Origin: an uncultured Saprospiraceae bacterium
Lineage (GTDB): Bacteria > Bacteroidota > Bacteroidia > Chitinophagales > Saprospiraceae
Assembly: GCA_937929945.1 (NCBI GenBank)
Contig: CALFUK010000048.1
Coordinates: 1-64,000, forward strand
Reading direction: 5' to 3'
Length of the DNA: 64,000 nt
A program made the position numbers and the translations under genes. Below, in pieces: positions 41,801 through 50,383 of this stretch (positions are counted from its first letter, which is position 1; each line of letters opens with the position of its first letter). The notes beneath the pieces were generated by a model. It had not been told where the DNA came from and did no database searches. It saw nothing but the letters and a program-made list of their open reading frames with translations.

Positions 41801-42076
41801 TGAAATTGCAACGTTATTGATTCCGAAGATATTAATGTCTTGATCTTGGAAACCAGTATAACTGATTGATAGCTCCTGAGTGTCTTCAGGGACTTGTAGA
41901 GAAAAGCTTCCATCGATATCCGTGATTGTACCTGTTGTCGATCCTTTGACAAGTACATTCGCACCGATGAGTGCCTCCCCATTGACATCTGTGACTGAAC
42001 CAGTCACTGTTCTTTGAGAGAAGGCATAGCCGACTACAAAAAGAACCATAAACAATAGTAACGAGAGTTTTTTCAT
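38849..42076 (-). CDS. SusC/RagA-family TonB-dependent outer-membrane transporter 2
   Basis: A 1,075-residue transporter with a signal peptide (about 1-20), an N-terminal carboxypeptidase-regulatory-like beta sandwich (about 23-100, 'VTGSVTDVNGEALIGANVLV'), a plug domain (about 110-230, with 'GEMLDEIVVTGLG' and 'EISILKGLSATVLYGEAGRNGVVLVTTK' in part) and a C-terminal 22-strand barrel ending in Phe ('LTLNLTF'). It imports a substrate in pair with the SusD downstream. The upstream region is rich in palindromes. No carbohydrate-active enzyme is nearby, so the substrate is unknown. Confidence 0.95.
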   Translation of the reverse strand: MKKLSLLLFMVLFVVGYAFSQRTVTGSVTDVNGEALIGANVLVKGSTTGTITDIDGSFSLQVPEDTQELSISYTGFQDQDINIFGINNVAISLSEGEMLDEIVVTGLGIKREKKALGYGVSTIASDEVQGRSEADVARILRGKATGVDITQTSGMAGTGTSVIIRGYSSITGTNQPLFVVDGVPFNIEGSSDRGFATGGSTSSSRFLDLDPNTIAEISILKGLSATVLYGEAGRNGVVLVTTKNGTAGADTDKGFEVSVSQNLSTTEVANLPEYQNTYGNGFSGSFGWFFSNWGPAFANTNPANYPGSYQGEENGQVIITHPLDQGQYNDDVPEFIGARYPYQPYESVENFFGQGLTSNTSISVSNNLGNGNSFSASYSYLSDEGFTLPLDAEPNSFLGDGGASNYLRKHNFGLGGATKLSNGIGIRGSFNYIESESRIPPAGPAFGGDGEGLFAAVLFTPRSVDLMNLPYQSPIDGSNIYYRRGGAIQNPLWTLHNTADYEDIKRFFGSITVDYQLTDKLGLMYRTGVDQYSESDLRETNKGGPRNPDGNRQVGQTLAKTADHVINLTYQDQLNEDMSFDVTVGANFRKESSEGTFTSSTNQFVYGLFTNNNFIDHIAFSNRFEENTIGAYTTATLGFRNFFYVNLQGRNDWTSTLEPENRSVFYPSASVSFIPTEAIPSLQNNNVLNYLKMRVGYGTSAGYPDPYQTRNTLNTTTNVFVPAGGNGLNINSVSSRLGNRNLAAEKHRELEFGLEARLLDNRIGIDLSLYNKISSDLIIDLDLDPSTGFTNTTVNAAELENNGIELGLNITPFRGDFGWDFTLNFTKNISEVNSIFEGVDQIQIEGFGGGLGNYAIPGEQYGVIQGTSFTKNDNGELLVASDGRYVPGSGIEIIGNPNPNYTANWINNFSYKGLSFGFQWQYIDGGDIFSSTIQSLLARGNTVDTDVNRFLPIVVPGVKSGDGTTPNDVQAYIGDVFFNAYFFANEGGIFDGTVVRLREVSLSYALPKKLLENTPFGSAGLTLAGENLFFRAPNFPAGTNFDPEVLSVGVGNGRGFDFRTAPTSKKMGLTLNLTF

Positions 42077-42097
42077 ACAATATGGTTTAGTTTGATT

Positions 42098-42143
42098 GAA
42101 TACAGTGTATTCGCAAAAAATGCGAATTTAACACATTGTTAAA
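42098..42143. repeat. Palindrome cluster upstream of susC 2
   Basis: Three overlapping or adjacent inverted repeats: GAATACAGTGTATTC (42098-42112), ATTCGCA/TGCGAAT (42109-42115 and 42121-42127, loop of five A) and TTTAACA/TGTTAAA (42127-42133 and 42137-42143). They lie 22-67 bp upstream of the susC start, in the expected promoter or leader. Confidence 0.7.
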
Positions 42144-42512
42144 CAATAATGATGCACAACTTAGCAGAAATTTAAAGTCTTACCCAAGAATGGCACCAAA
42201 ACATTGTTAAAACAAGTATTATCATCAGTACGCTGCTTACAATTGTTAATTAATTTAACAGCTAAAGCTGCTAATCTTGCACAACAATCAATGCTTACAT
42301 AATGGTGTGCATTGATTGAGATGCATAAAATATGCCATGATAAAGCACAACAACGCACGAGGTATGAGTAAGCAATAAAAATTATATAAATAATTGATTA
42401 CCAGATATCTGTGAATGAAACATGTATGAAAATCTTATACTTGCTACATAGTGAAATTGGACCTGTTATCAGATGACCTGCAGTCAATGCTGGCAAAACG
42501 CTTATGTGAAGG
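42144..42512. other. Intergenic region between the two SusCD operons
   Basis: No gene is visible. Further TGTTAA-type sites occur: TTGTTAAA (42204-42211), and the palindrome TGTTAATTAATTTAACA (42244-42260). An ACATTGTTAAA(A)CAA sequence occurs twice (42133-42146 and 42201-42215). Confidence 0.5.
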
Positions 42513-42547
42513 CAAAAAAATAGAGGACCAAGTGGCCCTCTATGTAT
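42513..42547 (-). terminator. Terminator of the SusCD operon 1
   Basis: TAGAGG-ACC-AAGT-GG-CCCTCTA forms a stem with a small interruption, and on the minus strand it is followed by seven T residues (A-run at 42514-42520). It ends the transcript of the upstream SusC-SusD pair. Confidence 0.85.
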
Positions 42548-42570
42548 ATTATATATGTAGTCTTCGATAA

Positions 42571-43896
42571 TTAACAATTACAACACGCATTCTGTGTCAG
42601 ATTCGGATTACGATCTACATCTCTCTGTGGAATAGGCCAGACTGCATCACATGCGTCATATCCTATCGGGCTTAAAATGGTTTCTGCTTGGCCTTTTCTT
42701 CTTAAATCAATAAGTCTAAACGGGCCTTCAAAAGCAAACTCCAGAAACCTCTCTTGTAAGATGGCGTCGACGAAATTATCACTGTCCAGATCTATGGAGC
42801 TCAGACCAGCTCTACTCCGCACTTGATTCAAGTAAGAAGATGCAGTACCAAAGTCACCCATTTCGGCAGCAGCTTCGGCAGCAATAAGGACCATCTCCGC
42901 ATGACGCACAAAGAATATTGGGTCAGTCGCCGTGCCTGAGATACCAGCGTCAAAGCTCGGGTACTTCAGTCCAAAGGGGACACTTGCAGAAGTCACATCT
43001 ACCGTAGCTGCAAACCGTGCATCATCAGGCTCAAATGAATTGATCAAGGTCTGAGACGGTCCGATGGAATATCTTCCGCCAAAATCAGCAGGCCCATAGA
43101 AAAAATTCAAGGTATTGCCATCAGTACTCGTGAAACCAAGGCTGTATATCTGATCCTCTAAGAATGGTACAGCAGTCAAATCAAAATCAGCACCTAAGAT
43201 GGATTCGGAAATGGACAGGGCCTCTGACCAGCGGCCTTGATAGAGTGCGACTCTGGCTAAGAGCGCATTGGCAGCCTGCTTACTCGCTCCAGTAGGTCCT
43301 GTCTCTGCTAATAGATTAGTCGTTGCCTCTGTCAGATCTGCGATAATCTGTGTGTACACCGCATTGGCATCTGACTTAGCAATATTAAGAACTTCTCCTA
43401 CATCAGAAGTAGGTGTCAAGACCAAAGGCACTTCTTGCCATAGGGTCACTAAATGAAGATACTGCTGAGCTCTGATGAATTTGGCCTGAGCGATAAAGTC
43501 AGCCTTGTCCTCTGCTGTAAAAGATACGTCTTCTACACCTGGGACCAGTGCAATAATGTTATTCGCATTATTGATCGTCTGATACACTGAAGTAAATGCT
43601 GTAGCCATGGTACCATTAGCAGGGAATACATTCAAATTACCAAATTCTAGTCTGGTAGGAAATGTACCTGTAAAATCAGCCTCATCAGTAAAATATTGTG
43701 GTAATGACAACCACTTGTCAAATGAATCATCCTGCATGGAGCTATAGACACCATTGAGCGCAGCCGCAGCAGAAGCTAAGTTCGTGATCGCCTCACTTGT
43801 CGGTATTGAATTAATAGGTGCTAAAGTATCTAACTCAGCACACGACGAATAGCTGAGTGCAGCCGCCGTCAAAATTATATATTTTAAAAATTTCAT
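42571..43896 (-). CDS. RagB/SusD-family nutrient-binding lipoprotein
   Basis: A 441-residue lipoprotein with lipobox 'LSYSSC' (Cys near residue 19). It has the classical RagB/SusD layout: N-terminal 'LDTLAPINSIPTSEAI' region, helices 'ADFIAQAKFIRAQQYLHLVTLW' in part (about 131-152), and a C-terminal part with 'ILQERFLEFAFEGPFRLIDLRR' in part (about 389-410). This subclass differs from the SusD-like_2 protein of the neighbouring operon. It starts 23 bp after the SusC stop. Confidence 0.94.
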   Translation of the reverse strand: MKFLKYIILTAAALSYSSCAELDTLAPINSIPTSEAITNLASAAAALNGVYSSMQDDSFDKWLSLPQYFTDEADFTGTFPTRLEFGNLNVFPANGTMATAFTSVYQTINNANNIIALVPGVEDVSFTAEDKADFIAQAKFIRAQQYLHLVTLWQEVPLVLTPTSDVGEVLNIAKSDANAVYTQIIADLTEATTNLLAETGPTGASKQAANALLARVALYQGRWSEALSISESILGADFDLTAVPFLEDQIYSLGFTSTDGNTLNFFYGPADFGGRYSIGPSQTLINSFEPDDARFAATVDVTSASVPFGLKYPSFDAGISGTATDPIFFVRHAEMVLIAAEAAAEMGDFGTASSYLNQVRSRAGLSSIDLDSDNFVDAILQERFLEFAFEGPFRLIDLRRKGQAETILSPIGYDACDAVWPIPQRDVDRNPNLTQNACCNC

Positions 43897-43919
43897 ATTG
43901 TCTTTATTTGAGTTGATAA

Positions 43920-46900
43920 TTAGAGTCCGACTTTGATCCCAAAGACGATTGATCTTGGCTGCGGAAATGTCAAGAAGTCAGTACCTAAGGCTGTATTATT
44001 ACCATCGAAAATATTCACCTCTGGATCAAACCATGAATACCCTGTAGCCGTCCAAAGGTTATAGCCTGACGCATACACTTTCAAGCTACTAACACCTATG
44101 TTACCAAGTATGGATGTGGGGACATTATACCCTACTGTCAATGTCTTCAATCTGATGTAGTCTCCATCCTCCGTATATCGATCAGAATCTCTTCTATTAT
44201 TATTCGGATCACCTGATGCGATACGTGGGATGAAAGTGTCGTCTCCTTCTTCTCTCCAAGAATTTTCCCATGCTCTGACCGTAGGTGCGAATACACTATT
44301 CAGTCCCTCTGCAAATGCAAGATTGTTATTGTAGATCTGGAATCCTGTAGCAAACTGGAAGAACGCTGATACTTCGACGCCAAACACATTAATGTTATTC
44401 GTAATTCCACCTGTGAAATCTGGTAATGCTTTTCCGATATAAGTCCGATCATCATCATTGATGACTCCATCAGGAGCTACATCATCAGCCGTCGCTAAGA
44501 TACCGTCAGGTCCTGCTCCGCCACCTACATCTACGAATCTGATATCACCAGGCTCTGCTGAAGACTGTGTCGCATGAGCTTCTATCTCTGCTTGGTTCTG
44601 GAATAATCCATCCGTACGATGTCCAAAGAATGATCCAATAGGCTGACCTTCCGCAATTCGATTGGCGAATCCTGCATCGAATGGAATGCCATCAACTAAC
44701 TTTTTCACTTCATTTTTCAGGTAGCCCACATTAAATGTCGTCGACCAGGATACATTTTTGCTTTCGACCAAAATACCAGTCAAACTAAGATCAATACCCG
44801 TATTCTGCACTTCTCCTACATTCTGGACTACTGTGGTAAAACCAGAAGTCGTCGGTATCGGTCTATCAAGTAAAAGATCAGTCGTATTCTTAATGTAATA
44901 ATCTACAGACCCAGAAAACCGATTATTGAATAATCCGAAATCTAAACCGACATTCGTCTGAGTCGTCGTCTCCCACTTCAAATCAGGGTTACCGATCTGA
45001 GAAGGTGCTGTACCTGGACTGTCTAAGTAGTTTTCTCCACCACCAAATAATTGACGGGATAAAAAGTTACCAATCGTACTGTTACCAGTCTGACCATAAC
45101 TCGCTCTTATCTTGAACAGATCGAAAGGACCATCTTTTAAGAAGGATTCATTAGATGCATTCCAAGCCACAGCTAAACCTGGGAAATAACCCCACTGATT
45201 GTTTACAAATCTAGAAGAGCCATCAGCTCTAAAGGTACCAGTGATATAGTATCTGTCATTGAAATTATAATTAAAACTACCAAAGTAGGATCTTAAGTTA
45301 TCTCCATCAAAAAATCCATTAGTCGTGACTGGCTCAGCACCTGAAGATAGTCCAGTAAAGGCATCCGTTGGGAAGTTAACGGCCTCCGAGAATGTGACAT
45401 TAATTTTGTCTTCTTGAAAACTTGTACCTGCGACAACGGATAAGTTACCACCTCCCAATTTATCATTAAAACTTAATACATAATCATGGATGACTCTGTA
45501 ATCAGTGATGTTAGATACGACCGCTCTACCATTATTAGATGATTGTAGTAGTCGTGGCTCGAATACATTCTCTGACTGATTGATCAAGTCTGTACCCAGA
45601 GAGGCCTTAAAGCTTAAGTTGTCAAGAATATTATAAGTAGCACCTACATTACCAATCAGTCTGCCTCTGTTAATGTTATTCTTGTATTCTGACACAGCGG
45701 CTACAGGATTCTCCAGACCGAATGCTGATCCATATGATCCATCCTCATTTCTGATAGGTACTACTGGTGGTAGCAGTATGGCTGTAGAGAGTGCCCCAAA
45801 TATGTTGTTATCATTCTGGATTTGCTGGGTATTAGAATTAGTATAACCCATGTTCATTTTGAAGCCAAGCTTCTCTGTTGCAATGTGATTCACATTGAGT
45901 CTACCACTGTATCTGTTAAATCCAGAATTGACCATGATACCCTCATCATCAGTGAATCCTAATGATCCATAGTATTGAGTGCTTTCACTTCCACCAGAGA
46001 TACTTCCTGTGTACTCTTGTACAGCACCTGTCTGAAAGATCTCATCTTGCCACTTGCTGTTGGCCTCAGTTCCAACGATGTTAGCCCCAAATACCTGAGT
46101 GATGTACTCGATGTAGGTAGGTCCATCCACAGTCGCAATTTGCTTAGGCAGCCACTGCGGTCCATACGAAGCATTCAGTGTGATCTTGGTACCAGTCTTG
46201 GATCCACTCTTCGTGGTGATGAGGACGACACCATTAGCAGCACGTGAGCCATATATAGCTGCTGATGCTGCATCTTTCAGTACCTCTATTGATTCTATCT
46301 GGTCCGGATTGATATCAGATAGTACGCTGATACCACTTCCACCTGTTCCTTCTCGGGAAAAATCTAAGTTGTCACCAGAGACGATGGGGACTCCATCTAT
46401 CACATAAAGTGGCTGATTAGATGCTGTGATCGAGGTTCTACCTCTGACATTCACATTGATCCCCCCACCTGGCTTACCTGAGTTCTTAGTGACCTGCACA
46501 CCAGAGATTCTACCCTGTAGTGCTGTCTCTAATGAGGGCAGCTGTACATCAGCGATGTCTTCTGTCTTCACTGATGAAACCGAGCCTGTGAGGTCTTTTC
46601 TCCGTTGTGGGGCATAGCCGACGACGATGATGTCTTCCAGACCTACTGCGTCGAAACTCATGGATAAGTCCATGACTGATGCTTCACCAACGGTAATTTC
46701 TTGTGTGTTGTATCCAGTGTAGGATACTTCCAGGACATCTCCTGCTGATGCCATTAGGCTGTACCGACCATCAATGTCAGTAATCGTGCCATCACCCGTT
46801 CCTTTAATTAAAATGTTAGCGCCTATTAGGGGCTGTCCGTCGGTGTCTGTAATGAGACCCGTTACGGATTTTTGGGCAGACATCATTGCGATAGATAGTA

Positions 46901-46934
46901 ATGATGCCAGCACCACATAAAATAGCTTATTCAT
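43920..46934 (-). CDS. SusC/RagA-family TonB-dependent outer-membrane transporter 1
   Basis: A 1,004-residue transporter with signal peptide (about 1-20), a carboxypeptidase-like beta-sandwich extension ('SVTGLITDTDGQPLIGAN', about 23-40), a plug domain with 'IIVVGYAPQRRKDLTGSVSS' (about 103-122) and 'VLKDAASAAIYGSRAANGVV' (the SusC plug signature, near 218), and a C-terminal barrel. It pairs with the RagB-type lipoprotein 23 bp downstream. It is close to, but not the same subfamily as, the next SusC, so the two pairs probably import different substrates. Confidence 0.96.
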   Translation of the reverse strand: MNKLFYVVLASLLSIAMMSAQKSVTGLITDTDGQPLIGANILIKGTGDGTITDIDGRYSLMASAGDVLEVSYTGYNTQEITVGEASVMDLSMSFDAVGLEDIIVVGYAPQRRKDLTGSVSSVKTEDIADVQLPSLETALQGRISGVQVTKNSGKPGGGINVNVRGRTSITASNQPLYVIDGVPIVSGDNLDFSREGTGGSGISVLSDINPDQIESIEVLKDAASAAIYGSRAANGVVLITTKSGSKTGTKITLNASYGPQWLPKQIATVDGPTYIEYITQVFGANIVGTEANSKWQDEIFQTGAVQEYTGSISGGSESTQYYGSLGFTDDEGIMVNSGFNRYSGRLNVNHIATEKLGFKMNMGYTNSNTQQIQNDNNIFGALSTAILLPPVVPIRNEDGSYGSAFGLENPVAAVSEYKNNINRGRLIGNVGATYNILDNLSFKASLGTDLINQSENVFEPRLLQSSNNGRAVVSNITDYRVIHDYVLSFNDKLGGGNLSVVAGTSFQEDKINVTFSEAVNFPTDAFTGLSSGAEPVTTNGFFDGDNLRSYFGSFNYNFNDRYYITGTFRADGSSRFVNNQWGYFPGLAVAWNASNESFLKDGPFDLFKIRASYGQTGNSTIGNFLSRQLFGGGENYLDSPGTAPSQIGNPDLKWETTTQTNVGLDFGLFNNRFSGSVDYYIKNTTDLLLDRPIPTTSGFTTVVQNVGEVQNTGIDLSLTGILVESKNVSWSTTFNVGYLKNEVKKLVDGIPFDAGFANRIAEGQPIGSFFGHRTDGLFQNQAEIEAHATQSSAEPGDIRFVDVGGGAGPDGILATADDVAPDGVINDDDRTYIGKALPDFTGGITNNINVFGVEVSAFFQFATGFQIYNNNLAFAEGLNSVFAPTVRAWENSWREEGDDTFIPRIASGDPNNNRRDSDRYTEDGDYIRLKTLTVGYNVPTSILGNIGVSSLKVYASGYNLWTATGYSWFDPEVNIFDGNNTALGTDFLTFPQPRSIVFGIKVGL

Positions 46935-47038
46935 GCATATACGTTAAGGTTAATAAAAATTCTTTCTTTATCGATCGTTAGTTGTGCACTAATGATCAGA
47001 CCTTAAAGTAACGACATGAAAATTAAAACGTTGACTGC

Positions 47039-47057
47039 TGTTAAGTTTTTTTTAACA
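47039..47057. promoter_or_regulatory. TGTTAA/TTAACA inverted repeat upstream of susC 1
   Basis: TGTTAA (47039-47044), 7 bp, TTAACA (47052-47057). The same arms occur upstream of the other susC gene. It lies about 105 bp before the susC 1 start and about 50 bp past the end of the metalloprotease gene on the same strand, where it could also act in transcription end. Confidence 0.5.
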
Positions 47058-47108
47058 AATCGGGAATACTAAAGGCATCATGATAGCCTTCGTCGGCCTA
47101 CCTGCAAT

Positions 47109-49586
47109 TTATTGCTTTATGAAGGACTGAGTGCTGTATCCCGATCTATTCCTAAGCTGTACAGTATAGTATCCAGTGGCTAAGTTAGCAGTGTCGATGC
47201 GTTTGGCAATTCGATCATTGTTGGTGAAATTTTCTGAAAGAAGCGTTTGCCCCAGCTGATTCACTAAGGTAAAAGTCCCCGTGAATGGCTGTAAAAATGT
47301 GACATCGACTTTCAGAAGTTGGTCCGCTACAGGATTAGGTGATAGTACGAAGCTGCTGATGTATTCTTCGTCAAGCGTATTTGTCATAAGCTGAGGCTGA
47401 ATCTCCAGATCATCAATGGACCAGCCCCAACCAACGGCGAAGGGGTCAGAGAAAAGTCTAAATCTGATGAAGACTTCATCGCCAATATTAAAGTTACCAC
47501 TGTTAGTCAGATTGATGGTGCGACGGCGGTACAAGCCTGGTATTCCAGGTGCATTATTGGAGTAGGCATTAGAGAACCCTGCATTCCCCCGAGAATCATA
47601 TCCGTTTAAAAAAGGCCTCCAAGTAGCCTCTCCGACTCTTTGACCTTCGACAATGACGTAATCCCAAAACTCCAAATCACAATCTGATCCATCACAGGTA
47701 GCGCCCACCTCTCCTGGCTCTACGATAACAATTTCTCGATACTTCATAATGGGATTAGACTCATCTATGATGATTGGCTGATTAAGTTCGTAGACAAAAT
47801 TTAAGGTATTTCCCTCTCCAGCATTACGGTATGGATGTTCACTGTGAATGGCTGCATCTTCAAATCCAGTAGGTTGGGTGATGCTGAAGCCATTACCAGT
47901 AAAGTCTGAAGACCTGGCATTGAAGTCATTCTCGTATGAGATCACAGCAGCTGATACAGCCTGCACTTCTACGTCAAAAAACCCATCCACTGGAAGAGTC
48001 CCTTGATTCTCACTGATACTCTTATCACTGATGATGATTCTGTAAGCCAAGTCATCATCTATATCAAATCCTGAGGTCACATAAGCAGCCCGAAAGAAAC
48101 TCCCAAATTCATTGGACGTCTCCTCGAATGGGATGGACTTTAATAAGTCACCATTGAGCATGACCTCGAGAGCAAAAGTGCTGGTGTCTACTCCGCTGAA
48201 GAAATCCGAAATGTCATTCACCTCCACTTCAAATCCTACATCAGAGGTTTTGACACTGGTCACTGGCACATGACCTGCGATGGTCGGAGGTATCGTGTCA
48301 AGACCATAATTATATGTGTAGTATACCTGATCGGCCCTAGCAGGCACTAATCTTTTTGTTCCTGATAACTCTGTGACTTCGAAGTAGTATTGGTATTGAA
48401 AATTTTCGCCTCTGGCTGGAAGTGTATAGCTGAACTCATCTTTGGCAGTATCATAGTCCAATGAGACTATTTCTTCTGTCTGAAAAGAGTCCGTGGAGAT
48501 ATGCAAGCTTAGGGAGGTCGTATCAAATCCAGAGTCGGTCCTAAGTGTCGCGATCACGGGATAGTCCAAATCCACATCTTCTGAGAAGAATTCGGCCTCA
48601 TGAATAATGCTGGTCGTATTCCATCCCATGTCGTATAACATTTGGATTGCTATGCCAGGATCATAATTCGTATCTCCCCCGCTGATGGATGGTGTCATCA
48701 ACCTGTCTTCTGTGCCTCGGTAGACGATCTGATCCAGATGAGCTATGCTGGATCCAGGACTATATGATCTCGGTGCATGTACCCTGACTCGATTTGACTC
48801 ATCGAAGCTCACTCCATTAAAGAATAAGGCATTACCTCGGATAAGGTCTCCCATTTCCATAGAAGGGTTAGCGTATGTCTCTAATACATTGTCTCCATCT
48901 GCATCTTCCAGCTGTCGGTTATACAAAGTTGCCGACAGAAAGCCGATGTCCTCATCTTCATTATAGCCGCTGCCTCCTATGAATCCCAAGCCATGAATGA
49001 CCTCATGCAGGAGAACAGTCGCTAGGTCTGATCGCGTCCCAATGTTCTCATTATTTGGCGTGACATTGAAGAAAGTATTTTCATTGCTGTTTATGGTTAT
49101 GTTGATATCAGCTTGTCCTGGTGCATTGAACTCACGACCGGCCAGCTTTTCAGCAAGAGCAATCGGATATCCCGTATTAAAGAATGCAGTCCCTGGAAAA
49201 TTAGAGGGAAATGCTGACGCTCCTGCCTGCGCTAAGGTCAGACCACCGCCTGCCTGTACACCTAAGTCTCTATAGTCGACAAATACATTGATCGGTATAT
49301 CACTGGACAAGTAATCTTCAAGCACATCAAAGACAAACTCTACCGTATTCTGAAAATTGGCTGGTACATTATTATATGTCGCCACAAAATTCGCTGCCTT
49401 AGACTTCTTTTGGTTTCTGCCTTCGGGAAATTCTCTGGGCGTAAACTGACTGACAGTATGTCCAGAATGTGGACAGACGACATAGTCTTTATCCGTAGCC
49501 TTACGCATGTGGTAGCGCATAGGATGCATCGACTGTGCATAAAAAATAGAAGGTAAAACGATCAGGACAAAGACTAATATTCTCAT
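47109..49586 (-). CDS. Secreted zincin metalloprotease with T9SS type A sorting domain
   Basis: The product is 825 residues. The Met at 49586 is chosen because it starts a clean signal peptide (MRILVFVLIVLPSIFYAQ). The protease region (about residues 45-330) holds 'HEVIHGLGF', an HExxH zinc-binding helix followed by a Gly as in metzincins. The usual third His of HExxHxxGxxH is replaced by Gly; the later 'SIAHLDQIVY...LMTP' segment may give the third ligand and the Met turn. A beta-sandwich region with 'WGWSIDDLEI' (MAM/jelly-roll-like) follows, and the last roughly 80 residues ('LSPNPVADQLLKVDV', 'LVNQLGQTLLSE', 'LATGYYTVQL') are a type A sorting domain. It is likely a cell-surface or secreted protease. 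Confidence 0.85.
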   Translation of the reverse strand: MRILVFVLIVLPSIFYAQSMHPMRYHMRKATDKDYVVCPHSGHTVSQFTPREFPEGRNQKKSKAANFVATYNNVPANFQNTVEFVFDVLEDYLSSDIPINVFVDYRDLGVQAGGGLTLAQAGASAFPSNFPGTAFFNTGYPIALAEKLAGREFNAPGQADINITINSNENTFFNVTPNNENIGTRSDLATVLLHEVIHGLGFIGGSGYNEDEDIGFLSATLYNRQLEDADGDNVLETYANPSMEMGDLIRGNALFFNGVSFDESNRVRVHAPRSYSPGSSIAHLDQIVYRGTEDRLMTPSISGGDTNYDPGIAIQMLYDMGWNTTSIIHEAEFFSEDVDLDYPVIATLRTDSGFDTTSLSLHISTDSFQTEEIVSLDYDTAKDEFSYTLPARGENFQYQYYFEVTELSGTKRLVPARADQVYYTYNYGLDTIPPTIAGHVPVTSVKTSDVGFEVEVNDISDFFSGVDTSTFALEVMLNGDLLKSIPFEETSNEFGSFFRAAYVTSGFDIDDDLAYRIIISDKSISENQGTLPVDGFFDVEVQAVSAAVISYENDFNARSSDFTGNGFSITQPTGFEDAAIHSEHPYRNAGEGNTLNFVYELNQPIIIDESNPIMKYREIVIVEPGEVGATCDGSDCDLEFWDYVIVEGQRVGEATWRPFLNGYDSRGNAGFSNAYSNNAPGIPGLYRRRTINLTNSGNFNIGDEVFIRFRLFSDPFAVGWGWSIDDLEIQPQLMTNTLDEEYISSFVLSPNPVADQLLKVDVTFLQPFTGTFTLVNQLGQTLLSENFTNNDRIAKRIDTANLATGYYTVQLRNRSGYSTQSFIKQ

Positions 49587-49672
49587 ACAATTGAAGTAAA
49601 ATTGGCTACTATAACTTAATATCATTATGCATTATTGGTTCATTCGCTCTTAATGAATCTTTAAAGCTGTCG

Positions 49673-50383
49673 TCAAAGTAACCTTTTATAGAGTTGAATG
49701 GTATTCTGGATTCCAAAATAGAGGGCATCCGAGATAAGCGCGTGACCGATAGATACCTCCAATAACCTGGGTATTTCTGCCGCATAGTACTTAAGGTTAT
49801 GCAAATTAAGATCGTGTCCTGCATTGATTCCTACACTAAGCGCGTTAGCTCGTTTAGCTGCCAGAACATGATGCTCAATCGCTGCCTCAGGATTCGCCTG
49901 ATACTGCTTAGCGAAGTCTCCTGTGTAAAATTCGATCCTGTCCGTCCCCGTCTCTACAGCCGCTTCCACCTGGCTGACTTCAGCATTAAGAAATAGGGAG
50001 ACTCTGATGCCTTTAGCCTGGAGCCTGGTGATGACCTCCGCTAAGAATGCTCGATGAGTAACTGTATCCCATCCCGAGCTGGATGTCAGCACACCTGGCG
50101 GATCTGGCACTAAGGTACACTGATGTGGTACGGCCTCCTCCACCATCTTGAGAAAGCGTTCGTTTGGATAGCCTTCGATATTGAGCTCTGTCTGGACCAC
50201 GGCTTTCAGCTTAGGTATGTCGTCATAGCGGATGTGGCGCTCGTCTGGCCGCGGATGCACTGTGATCCCATCAGCTCCATAGGCCTCGCAGTCTTGAGCA
50301 AATTTGACCAAGTCAGGCAGATCCTCCCCTCTCGCATTTCTGATAAGCGCTACTTTATTGATGTTGACACTTAGTTTTGTCAT
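49673..50383 (-). CDS. pdxJ: Pyridoxine 5'-phosphate synthase
   Basis: A 236-residue TIM-barrel enzyme that makes pyridoxine 5'-phosphate from 1-deoxyxylulose 5-phosphate and 3-amino-1-hydroxyacetone phosphate. It shows 'LSVNINKVALIRNARG' (about 4-19), 'GADGITVHPRPDERHI' (about 34-49), 'CTLVPDPPGVLTSSSGWD' (about 94-111) and 'INAGHDLNLHNL' (about 192-203), all PdxJ motifs. The start overlaps the stop of the upstream VCBS/UnbV gene by 4 bp (ATGA). Confidence 0.96.
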   Translation of the reverse strand: MTKLSVNINKVALIRNARGEDLPDLVKFAQDCEAYGADGITVHPRPDERHIRYDDIPKLKAVVQTELNIEGYPNERFLKMVEEAVPHQCTLVPDPPGVLTSSSGWDTVTHRAFLAEVITRLQAKGIRVSLFLNAEVSQVEAAVETGTDRIEFYTGDFAKQYQANPEAAIEHHVLAAKRANALSVGINAGHDLNLHNLKYYAAEIPRLLEVSIGHALISDALYFGIQNTIQLYKRLL

